The notes: generated by a model from the sequence alone, not told the origin. DNA of 64,000 bases from JABFXX01 sp964419605 (GCA_964419605.1 CAYQQM010000014.1:1-64000); one strand, 5' to 3'; positions 24,679 to 34,591 are shown, counted from the first letter of the stretch. Program-made: numbers and translations.

Positions 24679-25716
24679 CTAACGCCGCGGCACTGAATCG
24701 AACAGCGCTGCGGCGAGCTTGCTGCGGAGTTCGGCATCGCGGGACAGTCGACCGCGCAACTCGGCCGACATTTCGACGTGAACGAATCGATCTGCCCCCA
24801 GGTTGCGAAGCATCTGACCTTGGGCGTTGGTGGTTGCGCCGAGGATACGGACGTCCTCGGGGTAGCGCTTGACGTCGGAGCCAAACACAGTCACGAGCGC
24901 CGATGCGATCGCAGTGCTCCACGCCGATGATCCGGCTGAGTCGCCCGCACTAACGACCATCGAGATCGCTCCCAGCTCGCCATCGCCGCTATCTCCGTCT
25001 TCGAGTCGCTTGCCAAAGCCGTGCAGTTGAACGACGCGTGCGCCAACGAGGGCAGACACAAACGCGTGGGTAGCGATCGAAAACGCATGTTCCGCGTTAT
25101 GCGCAACATCGGCAGGATTGTCTTTGCGCTTCCCCTTGTCGCCCGGAGCGAGTTGGTAGCGATGGATCGTGTTGGTAAACAACGCGCGCGGTCTTACACC
25201 CCGCTTGGGCAAAAAGAACAGTTCCGCAGCGAGCCTCCCCGTGCCCACGTCGTAGTAGTGGTGCGGCGCTTCGAGCAACAGCGCCGGTGCATCGCTAAGC
25301 GGAGCCACCCGAAAGATGTAGGCACCGGCGCCCCGGGCCTTGCCTTTGGCCTCGAGCAGCGCGACGTAGCGCTCGCCGCCGAGGGTCCACGTTTCGATGC
25401 GAAATCCCACAGAATTCGCTGGGTCGCGCAGGGCGTTCAGCGCGGCCGCATCGAGTTCTCCCGCCGCGGATCGCTCCAGCAATTCGGGTATCAAAGAGGC
25501 CAGGACTTGATGCTCGGCGGCAGATGTTGGAACAAACGTCGCACCTGGGCCGGGGCCGTACACCACGCGTTCATAGTCGTCGAGCGTGAAGGGAACACCG
25601 ACTTCCGCTCGGCTCGTGCCAGAACGAGTGTCCTGCTGACACGTGTGATGGTTGCAAGCCGTCAGCGCGACGGCAAACACCGCTCGAATCCATAGGTCCC
25701 TACCGATATCCCACAC
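24679..25716 (-). CDS. Putative lipoprotein of unknown function
   Basis: 345 aa with a hydrophobic N-terminus and lipobox-like LTAC (Cys21). The mature part is alpha/beta with APHHYYDVGTGRLAAELFF, FTNTIHRYQ, and VVQLHGFG, which place several His near acidic residues, as in metal-dependent hydrolases, but I cannot assign a family. It lies divergent from the beta-barrel selenoprotein with only 21 bp between starts, so promoter elements must overlap coding sequence. Confidence 0.65.
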   Translation of the reverse strand: MWDIGRDLWIRAVFAVALTACNHHTCQQDTRSGTSRAEVGVPFTLDDYERVVYGPGPGATFVPTSAAEHQVLASLIPELLERSAAGELDAAALNALRDPANSVGFRIETWTLGGERYVALLEAKGKARGAGAYIFRVAPLSDAPALLLEAPHHYYDVGTGRLAAELFFLPKRGVRPRALFTNTIHRYQLAPGDKGKRKDNPADVAHNAEHAFSIATHAFVSALVGARVVQLHGFGKRLEDGDSGDGELGAISMVVSAGDSAGSSAWSTAIASALVTVFGSDVKRYPEDVRILGATTNAQGQMLRNLGADRFVHVEMSAELRGRLSRDAELRSKLAAALFDSVPRR

Positions 25717-25737
25717 CAGACGGTATATACTACTCGG

Positions 25738-27213
25738 ATGATCTGGCTCAGAAGCGTTGCGGTGGCCGCGATTGTTCTGTTGCGGCTCCGGCCGGCGTTC
25801 GGGGGTGCGTGCGCGGCTTGAAGCAACCCCACTCTCCCGGTCGGGGGATCCGAAACTGCGCAGATCGACGTAGGTAGTCTATCGATCGAACTTGCATCGA
25901 TCGCGACCGCTGCGGCCGCGCAACACGATGCGACCGAGACGATCATCGGATCTGACGCCGCGTCCACGGTCGTTCACGACCAGCGCATCCTCGCAGGCGA
26001 GTCTCGCCTGCTGGCAGAACTTGGAATTACCCGCTGGCTAGCCGCGGCGTGGGTCCTGCCGTTGCGCGTGCACCACAGCTCCATTCGCTACCTCGGTTCC
26101 GATGGGCAGCGGGTCTCGATCGAAAATCCGGGCGTCCATCACCGCAATGAAACGCTGGTCGGAATCGGCGATCCGTGGCTGGTGGGTCGAGCGGCCACTG
26201 CCGCCGGGCGGTTTACACTGGGCGGGCGATTCGGAGTCTCGCTGCCCTTGGGGCGGACAGAGCCGGACCCGTTTGCCCTGGGCGACATGGGGCAGCGGCA
26301 CGAGCACTCGCAATTCGGAAGCGGAACGTTTCAGCCAGTGGTTGGAATCGATGCCGCAATTTCCGTAAAATCCGCACAAATTCAGGCATTTGCACTGTCT
26401 GTTCAATCACTTTACGCCAATGGCTATCGCTATCAAGCCGGCGACCGATACGCGGGTGGCGTAAGCGTAGCATCGGCGTTGGGGCTAAAGCGCTGGCGGT
26501 TCCGCGCAACGTTGGAAGGCCAAAAGGAGACCGCAGAAACCTGGAACGGCAAGACCCATCACGACGAAGGCAACACGGGACGAGTCGACGTGCTTACCGG
26601 GGTCGAGGCGAGCTGGTGGCTTACGAACGATTGGCTGATTGGCGCTTCGTACAAGCTCCCGGTGTACACCCATGTCCAAGGCGGCCAGCTCGACGCGCTC
26701 GGCTACCTGGGGATCCGCATTGCGACCCGGATTAAGCTGTTCGACGGCAACGGCGAAGCCCCGCACGCCGAACTCCACAGTTCCAGCGCGCATCCGTCTG
26801 CGAGCGACGATGGGCAGCATGGCGCAGTGCGGCAACCGCACGGGGTAGCCGCGATTCCGCCCTCGGCCGATATCGCTGAAGCAACCGCCGATGGCAGCGC
26901 TGTCCCGCTGACTCCGGTGCCCGGAAAAATCACGGTGTTCGATTTTTGGGCCACGTGGTGCGCCCCGTGCGCTGTGCTCGATCGAGAACTCACTGCAGTG
27001 GCCCAACGCCATCCGAACGACGTTGCGGTGCGCAAGGTCAGGATCCTCGACGTCGACTCGCCGGCGGCGCTGAAATACCTGAATAATTTCACGCTTCCCC
27101 ACCTCAAGGTGTTCGGCCGCAATGGATCCCTGCTCTGGGAGCACTCCGCGCCGCCGCACGTTTTGGCCGGCGACGTTGAGGCGTTGATTTCTGGGAAGAG
27201 CCCGTCCAGGTAA
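25738..27213 (+). CDS. Beta-barrel protein with C-terminal thioredoxin domain, selenoprotein (in-frame UGA at 25819-25821)
   Basis: A single frame from ATG 25738 to 27213 is interrupted only by UGA at codon 28. The N-terminus is a signal peptide (VAVAAIVLLRLRPAFGGA), then C25-A-A-U28-S-N-P-T-L-P, a CxxU redox motif at the start of the mature protein. Next is a region resembling an outer-membrane beta-barrel (GRFGVSLPLG, GVEASWWLTNDWLIGASYKLPVYTHVQGG). A C-terminal thioredoxin domain has FDFWATWCAPCAVLDREL. Without readthrough the first usable ATG lies far downstream (26062 or later) and the export signal is lost. A GGTC-looped hairpin sits 17 nt after the UGA. The role is probably envelope thiol/selenol redox or metal handling (inference). 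Confidence 0.82.
25833..25848 (+). promoter_or_regulatory. Bacterial SECIS-like hairpin of the beta-barrel/thioredoxin selenoprotein
   Basis: TCTCCC (25833-25838) pairs with GGGGGA (25843-25848), one T-G wobble, closing the 4-nt loop GGTC. The loop starts 17 nt after UGA 25819-25821 and begins with GG, as in many bacterial SECIS loops (E. coli fdhF has GGUCU). Confidence 0.7.
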
Positions 27214-27264
27214 TGCGCCGATCAGCGTTTTCCAGACCGGGCCGGTGTGGTAACGAGGCCTGTC

Positions 27265-28641
27265 ATGCAGGTCCACATCGAAAGCGTCTCTCCAGTCGAA
27301 AAGAAGTTGGTCGTCGAAGTTCCGTGGGAGTCCGTCAGCCAAAGGCTGGGCCACGCGTACCGCGAACTCGGAAAAAATGTGGCCCTGAAAGGCTTCCGCA
27401 AGGGCAAAGTGCCACGGCCGCTGCTCGAGCAAGTATACGGACCGCGCATCCACAGCGAAGTCGCCTACGAACTGGTCCGCGAGTCTTTCATTCGCGCCAA
27501 TGCTGAGCACAAGCTCGCCGCGGTCGCCGAACCTCGGCTTGAGCAAGCGGACCCAATCAAGAAAGGGCAGCCGTTCAAGTTCGCCGCTATCGTCGAGGTG
27601 CGCGGCGACATCGTACCTGTGAACTACGAACAGCTGGCGATCGAACGCCGCAAACTCGTCGTTGCAGAGGCAGCGGTCGATGAGTCCCTCGCGCAATTGC
27701 GGCGCGCCCATACGGAGCTTCATCCCATCGAAGGCCGCGACATGACCGCTCCAGGAGACGTCCTGAGCCTGCGCATTTCCGGAACCATTGGGGAGCACAA
27801 TGTAGATTTGCCTCAATTCGCAATCGACCTCGACGATAAGGAGCACGAGCCGCTGCCCGGAATGTGCAATGCCCTGCTCGGTGTTCCGCTCGCGACCCAA
27901 GATCTCGCCATCGAACTCCAAGTTCCAGAAGACGCCAAAGACGAATCGATTCGCGGCCGGACCGCAAAACTGGTGGTCACGGTCCTCGAAGGCCGTGCCA
28001 AGGACGTGCCGGAACTCGACGATGAATTTGCGAAGGACACCGGAAAAGCCGATACGCTCGACGGGTTGCGCAGCGCCATCCGCGCCCAGCTCGAGAGTGA
28101 CCAAAAAGACGTGATCGACCGCGAAATGCGCGAGGCCGCTTTGCGAGAAGTGATCAAGAACAATCCGATTCCCGTGGCCAACTCGCTGATTGAGCGGGCC
28201 ATGGAGGTCCAGTATGCGCGATTCTTGCGCATGCTCGAAGTGCAGGCTGGGCCCACCGCGCCGCCCCTCACCGACGAGCTTCGCGAAACGATGCGGCCCG
28301 GCTGCCTAGCAGAAGTTCGCGGCCACCTCATCCTGGAAGCCTTGGCGGATAAAGAGGCGATCAAGATTTCAGATGAAGAACTCGGCGAACACGTTGCCCG
28401 CACGGCTGCGGCGCGCCGAATGGCTCCAGCCAAGCTGCGGGCTGAGTGGGAGCGCGATCAGCGCCTCGAAAGTGTGTTGCGCTCATTGCGCCAAGAAAAA
28501 GTACTGCGATTCTTGGTCGACCGTGCCTCGATCACCGAGGTCGATCAACTGACACAACAGGGCACTCCGGTTCCTGAGGTGGATGCCGAAGCTCACGAGG
28601 AAGAGCACGTACACGGACCCGATTGCGACCACGACCACTAG
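27265..28641 (+). CDS. tig: Trigger factor, ribosome-associated chaperone/prolyl isomerase
   Basis: 458 aa from ATG 27265 (MQVHIESVSPVEKKLVVEVPWE). The N-terminal ribosome-binding domain carries GFRKGKVPRPLLEQVYG, the L23-docking signature. A PPIase-type middle (about 150-245: APGDVLSLRISGTIGEHNV, PGMCNALLGV) and the C-terminal substrate-binding arms follow. A His/Asp/Glu-rich tail (HEEEHVHGPDCDHDH) could bind metal. The usual clpP/clpX/lon neighbours are absent. Confidence 0.95.
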   Translation: MQVHIESVSPVEKKLVVEVPWESVSQRLGHAYRELGKNVALKGFRKGKVPRPLLEQVYGPRIHSEVAYELVRESFIRANAEHKLAAVAEPRLEQADPIKKGQPFKFAAIVEVRGDIVPVNYEQLAIERRKLVVAEAAVDESLAQLRRAHTELHPIEGRDMTAPGDVLSLRISGTIGEHNVDLPQFAIDLDDKEHEPLPGMCNALLGVPLATQDLAIELQVPEDAKDESIRGRTAKLVVTVLEGRAKDVPELDDEFAKDTGKADTLDGLRSAIRAQLESDQKDVIDREMREAALREVIKNNPIPVANSLIERAMEVQYARFLRMLEVQAGPTAPPLTDELRETMRPGCLAEVRGHLILEALADKEAIKISDEELGEHVARTAAARRMAPAKLRAEWERDQRLESVLRSLRQEKVLRFLVDRASITEVDQLTQQGTPVPEVDAEAHEEEHVHGPDCDHDH

Positions 28642-28697
28642 GGGTCCTCGAATGTTGAGGGATCCATTCGCGGCTTCTACGCGCTAGGTTTACGCAC

Positions 28698-30602
28698 ATG
28701 GAAACGGACAAGGCGCGTTTGCGCCACAGCGGCGCCCCGAACGAAGTCCCCTTGGGGGGAGCGCACCCGACTGCTGCCGACCTGCGCGCAAACGAGCACC
28801 CGCAAATCGAGGAGCATCTTGCGAGCTGTTCGGTGTGCCGGTCCGTAGCCCTCGCCGCCGAAGAGGAGGCGCCCATCCCGCTCAACCTTCCGAAGGGGCT
28901 TGTCAGCGAGGACGCCTTCCGTTGGCCACCGCAGCCGATGGCGCGCGGAGGCATGGCGCAGATCTTTTCGGGCCACGATAAGCGGCTCGGTCGAACGGTC
29001 ATTCTCAAAGCGCCGCGCGACGACGACAACCTTCCCGCAGGCGCTGAGGAAATGTTTCGGCACCGCGTCAGCGCAGAAGCGCGAGTGCTAGCCAAGCTTC
29101 AGCATCCCTCGATCGTTACGATTTATGAGCTCGGCAAATCCACCGTGGGATGGCCGTTCTGCGTACTCGAAAAGGTCGATGGCACCTCGCTGCGCGATCG
29201 CCTCGACCAGCTCGCCGAGCAGGAACAAGCCGAAGGCAAACCGCGCACCCACGAGAGGCTCGAACTCCTGTCGAACTTGGTGTCGATTGCTGAAGCGCTT
29301 GCCTATGCACATGAGCGGAGAGTGGTGCATCGCGACGTGACGCCCAACAACATCTTGCTCGGTAAGCGGGGTGAAGCAACTCTCATCGATTGGGGAATCG
29401 CGCGAGATCTCGATGCTCCCGTCGGCTCGGATCCCGCGCTCGCCAACGATCCACCTCCCTCCATGAGCGGCCGAATGGTCACGATCAGCGCCGGCACGCC
29501 GCCCTATATGCCGCTGGAGCAAAGCCAAGGACGACGAGCCGATCCAAGCTTCGATGTCTATGGCTTTGGCATCACGCTATATGAAGTCGTCTCTGGACGA
29601 ACGCCGTTTGCGTGGAAATCGCCGCGATCTGTCGGGGGCCGCAGCGCGCAAATCGATGCGTTTTTGGCGTGGCTGCAGTCCAGTGACGAGATTCCGCCGG
29701 CCATGCCCCGCGATCGCGAGTTGTCCGGAATTATTGGCCGCGCCATCGCCCGCGATCCGAGCCAGCGATTCAGCGCTGACGAGTTAGTACGAGCGCTCAA
29801 ACAGTACCTCACCGGCGATCTCGTTTTTTCGCATCGCTACTCGATCACCGGCCGGCTCGCACGCTGGGTGGGGCAACACCGCGCTTTCGCTGTATCCGTT
29901 CTATTTGCAGTGGCGGGTTCGGTTGCTGGCGCGCTGGTGTGGGCGCAAATGGAACGGCAAGCCAAAGAGGAGGCTGAGCTGCGCGCCATTGCAGCATCGG
30001 CACAAATCGATGCAAGTGAAAAAAGCCGAGCCGCAGACGCTGCGCAACGCGAAGCCGAGGCAGCGAAATCGCGAGCAGAACAGGCCGTACGCGAGGGGAA
30101 GGATGCGCAGCAGCTGAAACGAGATGCCGACCGCAAACGCATGGCTGCGGACCAAATGCGACAGGCGGCAGAGCAAGCTGCAACGCAGGCAGTAGGTACT
30201 GCCAACGAAGCGGTGAAGCGATTTGAACAAGCCATGCGCGACAAGCAGGACGCAGAAGAACAGCGAGACGAAGCGCTGATCGAGCGCGACAGCGCTTCGC
30301 AGATGCAGGCACAGGCCGACCGCGAACGCGAGGCCGCCCGGGCATCGCAATTTGCCGCCGAAAAGGAGCGCGATGCAGCACGCGCCGCATCAGCGGCAGC
30401 GGAGGCGGGACGGGCCGCGGCAGATCGGGAACGCGAGGCCGCCCGGGCCGGGCAACAAGCCGCTGAACGGGAGCGCGATGCTGCAATATCGGCTCGAGCA
30501 GAACTCGAGCGAGAGCGCGACGAAGCTCGGCGCAAACTTGCAGAACTCGAGAGCCGACTCCGAGAACCGCGCACGCCGCAGCCACAACCCATGCGGCCTT
30601 AA
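28698..30602 (+). CDS. Ser/Thr protein kinase with N-terminal zinc-finger-like motif and extracytoplasmic coiled coil
   Basis: 634 aa. Residues 40-47 form H-x3-C-x2-C (HLASCSVC), as in ZAS anti-sigma zinc fingers. The kinase domain spans about 78-360: Lys104 (VILKAPR), HRDVTPNN (211-218) with catalytic Asp213, and DWG (231-233) in place of the usual DFG. A transmembrane helix follows (about 395-418, AVSVLFAVAGSVAGALVW), then a long Ala/Glu/Arg coiled coil to the end. It probably senses envelope state and phosphorylates cytoplasmic targets. The PP2C at 1691 is a possible antagonist. Confidence 0.9.
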   Translation: METDKARLRHSGAPNEVPLGGAHPTAADLRANEHPQIEEHLASCSVCRSVALAAEEEAPIPLNLPKGLVSEDAFRWPPQPMARGGMAQIFSGHDKRLGRTVILKAPRDDDNLPAGAEEMFRHRVSAEARVLAKLQHPSIVTIYELGKSTVGWPFCVLEKVDGTSLRDRLDQLAEQEQAEGKPRTHERLELLSNLVSIAEALAYAHERRVVHRDVTPNNILLGKRGEATLIDWGIARDLDAPVGSDPALANDPPPSMSGRMVTISAGTPPYMPLEQSQGRRADPSFDVYGFGITLYEVVSGRTPFAWKSPRSVGGRSAQIDAFLAWLQSSDEIPPAMPRDRELSGIIGRAIARDPSQRFSADELVRALKQYLTGDLVFSHRYSITGRLARWVGQHRAFAVSVLFAVAGSVAGALVWAQMERQAKEEAELRAIAASAQIDASEKSRAADAAQREAEAAKSRAEQAVREGKDAQQLKRDADRKRMAADQMRQAAEQAATQAVGTANEAVKRFEQAMRDKQDAEEQRDEALIERDSASQMQAQADREREAARASQFAAEKERDAARAASAAAEAGRAAADREREAARAGQQAAERERDAAISARAELERERDEARRKLAELESRLREPRTPQPQPMRP

Positions 30603-30689
30603 GGGCCCGCGAATGGGAAAATCAATCGTTCTCGCGACCGATCCATCCCGCCTGGCATCGTTGCTCCTCGGTCTAAGGTATCCGGACAT

Positions 30690-31358
30690 TCAGCGTTTCA
30701 GCTCCGAAGACATCGCCTCCGCGATGGAGCGAAACCCAGCGCGGCCAATGACAACGTGATCCACCACTGGAATCCCGAGCAGATCGCCTACCGCTGCCAT
30801 GCGCTGGGTCAATTCGACGTCGGCGTCGCTCGGCGTTGGATCGCCAGAAGGATGATTGTGGGCCAATATCGCGCCCGCTGCCGCCATGCGCACCAGCGGG
30901 CGGAACACCTCGCGGGGATGAACCTCAACCCCAAGCACCGTGCCACGCGCAATTTCAACTACGTCGAGGAGCCGGTTTCGTACGTCGATACCGAGCGCCA
31001 GAAAAACCTCCTGTTGCAGCCCCGCGAGTCGCGGGCTGAGGATTCGGAACACATCTTCTGGAGCGCCCAGAATCCCGCCACATTGCTCAGCTTCCATCGC
31101 GCGCCGGCCGAGCTCAAAAGCGGCGGCGATGCGAGCCGCACGAGCTGCTCCGATTCCCGTGATCTGAACAAGTTCATGCAGGGAAGCCCGCGATACTGCG
31201 GCAACGCCGCCGCTCGAGCGCACAAGGTCCGCTGCAATCGCAAGCGCAGGTCGCGATCGCACACCGCTTCCGAGCATGATCGCCAATAGCTCCTCATCGC
31301 CAATAGAAGTAAGGCCGCGTCGCCAGAGTCGTTCGCGTGGACGGTTTTCGAGTTCCAT
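30690..31358 (-). CDS. radC: RadC family JAB1/MPN-domain protein
   Basis: 222 aa. N-terminal UPF0758 segment (RPRERLWRRGLTSIGDEELLAIMLGSG) with a helix-hairpin-helix (ITGIGAARAARI), then a JAMM motif: His167-Asn-His169 (AHNHPSGDPTPSDAD), with Ser177 and Asp180 completing the zinc site. RadC was named for DNA repair but its activity is not settled. Complete at both ends. Confidence 0.93.
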   Translation of the reverse strand: MELENRPRERLWRRGLTSIGDEELLAIMLGSGVRSRPALAIAADLVRSSGGVAAVSRASLHELVQITGIGAARAARIAAAFELGRRAMEAEQCGGILGAPEDVFRILSPRLAGLQQEVFLALGIDVRNRLLDVVEIARGTVLGVEVHPREVFRPLVRMAAAGAILAHNHPSGDPTPSDADVELTQRMAAVGDLLGIPVVDHVVIGRAGFRSIAEAMSSELKR

Positions 31359-31651
31359 CGCAAGACGCTAAAGCAAGAGCCGCACCATCCCCTCACCAAG
31401 TATCGATGCGTTCTTACGCGGCAAATCTGTCCGAGGCCGGGACGCACTCCCGGACGCCGGACAAACTCGAGGCAACACGGTCCCCTTCGTGCATCGCGGG
31501 ACTACAGCTGAGTTCCCCACTCCCCGGACGCAATCCGTGTAAGGGTTCGCACAGGCCTTTCGCCGACCATGCATTTCTCGTCGAGGATTTGCGGAGCCAT
31601 TCTTGACACGTTTGGCCGACAGGCAGACCGTCGCATCATGGAGGGTATCCC
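31359..31651. other. Intergenic region, about 290 bp, no gene recognised
   Basis: Lies between the radC start and the divergent cytochrome gene, so it should hold both promoters. No frame shows a family signature and I see no strong hairpin or operator. Confidence 0.5.
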
Positions 31652-33268
31652 ATGATTACACGTTCGCTTGCGTTCGTTGCTGTGGTCGCAGGATGTGGAC
31701 TCGACCAGTCCAGAGCACCAGTCCTTGATGAGCCGTTTGAAGCACCCGATCGAGAGCCCGCGGTCAAAGGAAACCCGCAAATCGCCCGAGGCCGGGAGAT
31801 TTGGCTCAAGAGCACATTTGGCGGCGAGAGGCTGTGGACCGAACTTTTCCCGAATCCGCCGTTTAATCTTCAGCTTGGATTCGAGGTGGTTTTGACCTCT
31901 CCTCGCGACACGCGATTCAGAGACTACGGGATGATCAACGATCCGGACTGCACCCAGGGTGATGCATCGACCGGGTTCTTCGATCGGTGCACCGATCCGG
32001 AATCCGCAGGTGTAGTTGGCATTCGCAAAAAAGTCGTGAGCCGGCCCGACGGGACGCACACGCTGATCGGCTTAGCATGCGCTGGATGTCATGCCGGACT
32101 GGACCCGGAACATCCACCTGCTGATCCAAACCACCCGCGCTGGCGCAATATTCATCTCACCGTCGGGAACCAGTACGGCGAATACGCCAAGATGTTTGCC
32201 GCGCGTCTAACTCCGGATAACCCGGTGTGGCAAGTGTTTCACTCGTGGGCCCCGGGAACAGTCGATACGACCGCTGTCGAAAGTGACGGCATCAACAACC
32301 CTGGAATCATCACACAGTTCTGGAATTTTCCCGACCGGCCGTTCTTCGATGGAACGCAGGATGGCGCACCGATCCGCGTTCATCGCGCAGGCCAAGGTGG
32401 TGAAGACGACGCCGGTTGCGAAAAAGCGGCCCTCCGGGTCTACTTCAACATCGGAATGTGCACCGAGGAATGCGTGGTGCCGCACCTCGCCAACGGCCCA
32501 GGCGGCACGCAGACTCCCATCGATGACGCAGAATGCTCAGCAAAGTGTCCCGAGTATGTAGCCGCAAAATCGGCCGTGGTTGACGAATGCGCATTCATTC
32601 AGACGACTAGGCCACCCCGGCTGGCGAAGGCACCTGGCGGAAAGCGGTTTATCGATCACCGCGTTGTGCCGCGGGGTCGAAGGGTGTTCCAAGACGCATG
32701 CGCCAGCTGCCACTCCAACGGCGAAAACGGGCGGAACGATATTCTCAGCGACGATGAGATCCATCCCATGGCAGAAATCGGGACGAATTCCTGTCGCGCG
32801 CGTACGACCAATTGGAGTGCCGGGCATATATGGGCCCAGTTCTCGTCGGATCAGTACAAGGCGCGGCCAACCGGGGGTCCTGGATTTTACCGCGACGTCC
32901 CACTACGGGGTGCGTGGGCAACCGCACCGTTCTTTCACAACAATCGCCTAGGTCTGTACAACGGGGATCCGTCGGTGGCCGGGCGCATTGCGGCGTACGA
33001 AGACGCCATGGACCAGCTGCTCAATCCGGCGAAACGGAACCTTGAGGGTTCCATTCAGGTGACGACCCAACCCATCCAGATCCCAACCTCGGGCGGCGGC
33101 CACGTTACCTTGCCAGCGGGGACGCCAGTGGGAGCGTTCGCAAGCGTCAGTCGGATTACAGGTCAAAATCTGTGTCCCGACTTTATTGAGAACAAAGGGC
33201 ACACGTTCGGCGAATCGCTGTCGGCAAGCGACAAGTACGCGCTGAAGGAATATCTCAAGACTCAGTAA
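31652..33268 (+). CDS. Di-haem c-type cytochrome lipoprotein
   Basis: 538 aa with a lipobox (VAVVAGCGLDQ). Two haem-binding motifs are visible: CAGCH (about residue 142) and CASCH (about residue 352), plus candidate Met ligands such as IHPMAEIG after the second. The region FYRDVPLRGAWATAPFFHNNRLG matches cytochrome-c-peroxidase/di-haem thiol-oxidase-like domains. Disulfide-rich inserts (CTEECVVPH, CSAKCPEY) appear between the haem sites. Likely an envelope electron-transfer or oxidase protein. Monocistronic between divergent and convergent neighbours. Confidence 0.85.
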   Translation: MITRSLAFVAVVAGCGLDQSRAPVLDEPFEAPDREPAVKGNPQIARGREIWLKSTFGGERLWTELFPNPPFNLQLGFEVVLTSPRDTRFRDYGMINDPDCTQGDASTGFFDRCTDPESAGVVGIRKKVVSRPDGTHTLIGLACAGCHAGLDPEHPPADPNHPRWRNIHLTVGNQYGEYAKMFAARLTPDNPVWQVFHSWAPGTVDTTAVESDGINNPGIITQFWNFPDRPFFDGTQDGAPIRVHRAGQGGEDDAGCEKAALRVYFNIGMCTEECVVPHLANGPGGTQTPIDDAECSAKCPEYVAAKSAVVDECAFIQTTRPPRLAKAPGGKRFIDHRVVPRGRRVFQDACASCHSNGENGRNDILSDDEIHPMAEIGTNSCRARTTNWSAGHIWAQFSSDQYKARPTGGPGFYRDVPLRGAWATAPFFHNNRLGLYNGDPSVAGRIAAYEDAMDQLLNPAKRNLEGSIQVTTQPIQIPTSGGGHVTLPAGTPVGAFASVSRITGQNLCPDFIENKGHTFGESLSASDKYALKEYLKTQ

Positions 33269-33313
33269 CCGCGCCCGGAGTATTCGAACCGCGAGATGCG
33301 CGCGATCCGCGAG

Positions 33314-34591
33314 CTACGAGTAGTTGTGCAATGCCCAATTGAGGCATGCATTGAGATCGTCGGCCGCCTCGAGCCCAATCGCCAGACGTATTAACCGATC
33401 GATTCCCAACCGCGCAACAAGCTCGGGGGGCGTAAAGTACTCGGACACGGTACGGTGATGGTTTACTTTTGTCACCAAACCGTCGAACGACAGCGCAAAG
33501 CGAGGCACGCGGGTCGAGACGAGCACGTCGGAAATACGGCGATGTGTTGCTTCATCTGCACCGCGAACGCGAAACCCAAGCAGCGATCCGGTTCGGATGT
33601 AGTCGCGAGCGATGACGGCCGCATCGGGATGATCGGGGCGGCTCGGGTGAAACACCGCTTCCACGCGCGGGTGCGAGGCCAGAAATGCAGCGACTCGAGC
33701 TGCGGTTTGGCAGCGCCGGGCGTGGTTTTTTTCACTCTGGTCCAAGTTCGCTACAACGCGATTCGCGCGGTCATCGTCGAGGATCCCGCCTCGCATGGCA
33801 ATGGTGTCCATGATCTGGTTAGCGATATCCGCCCGATTGGTCGCGATGTATCCACCCAGCGCTACGTCTTGCCCGCCGAGGGCCTTGGTCATGCTGCCGA
33901 CGACCACGTCCACCCCCTGATCGAGCAGAGGAGTCCGAAGTCCCCACGGAGTTGCAATCGTCGAGTCGATCACAAGCACCGCATTGGGGATGCGCCGCAC
34001 CCGCGCGAGCAAGGCCGGAATATCTTGGGCGCGGCCCAGCGGATTGGTGAAGGTCTCGGCGAATACGATCTTGGTTTCAGGTCGCAGAGCTTGCTCCAGC
34101 GCGTCGAGGTCGCCGTCATCCACGAGTGTTAGCGCGGCACCGACCCGCTTAGCCGACGCCTCAAAAAAAGCGCGGGTCTTATTGTACACCTGTCGCATCG
34201 CAACGATGTGACCCTCGCGCCCGATCAGCTGATCGGCGACCAACGCAACGGCCTGCATGCCGCAGTCCGCCACCATGGCGCATCGCGCGTTCTCGAGTTT
34301 TCGCAGCGCGGCAATAAGCGCGCTCGTGCCGGTGGTGCCATACCGCGCGTACAGCTGGGGCAGCTCTGACCAACAGCCGTCACCGCGAGCGACGAAACCC
34401 GCTTTGCCTTCTTGCCACGACGCAACGCCATCGCTGGAAATCATGTCGCGCTGAATCGTGGACCGGGCTGGATTCAGCCATGGCGCATTCGCATCGACAC
34501 CGTCGTGAAGCTCGCGGGTCGCCGCATCCATCGCACTGCGCGGAGGCAGTGACGTTGGGCAGGATTCTGGATCCAAATATTCTGCAATCAT
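33314..34591 (-). CDS. Cys/Met metabolism PLP-dependent enzyme
   Basis: 425 aa from ATG 34591, which overlaps the end of the MetX-homoserine dehydrogenase gene by 4 bp. The trans-sulfuration fold is clear: YGTTGTSALIAALRKLENARCAMVADCGMQAV, VLVIDSTIATPWGLRTPL with the PLP-binding Asp, and the Schiff-base Lys in GSMTKALGGQD. With an O-acetylhomoserine-forming partner upstream, a cystathionine gamma-synthase or O-acetylhomoserine sulfhydrylase role in methionine synthesis is likely; which of the two cannot be told here. Confidence 0.88.
   Translation of the reverse strand: MIAEYLDPESCPTSLPPRSAMDAATRELHDGVDANAPWLNPARSTIQRDMISSDGVASWQEGKAGFVARGDGCWSELPQLYARYGTTGTSALIAALRKLENARCAMVADCGMQAVALVADQLIGREGHIVAMRQVYNKTRAFFEASAKRVGAALTLVDDGDLDALEQALRPETKIVFAETFTNPLGRAQDIPALLARVRRIPNAVLVIDSTIATPWGLRTPLLDQGVDVVVGSMTKALGGQDVALGGYIATNRADIANQIMDTIAMRGGILDDDRANRVVANLDQSEKNHARRCQTAARVAAFLASHPRVEAVFHPSRPDHPDAAVIARDYIRTGSLLGFRVRGADEATHRRISDVLVSTRVPRFALSFDGLVTKVNHHRTVSEYFTPPELVARLGIDRLIRLAIGLEAADDLNACLNWALHNYS

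Noticed and set aside
26485..28104. Long open frame (539 codons) on the minus strand across the selenoprotein and tig
   Set aside because: It is antisense to two clear genes and has no family motifs; high GC produces such shadows.
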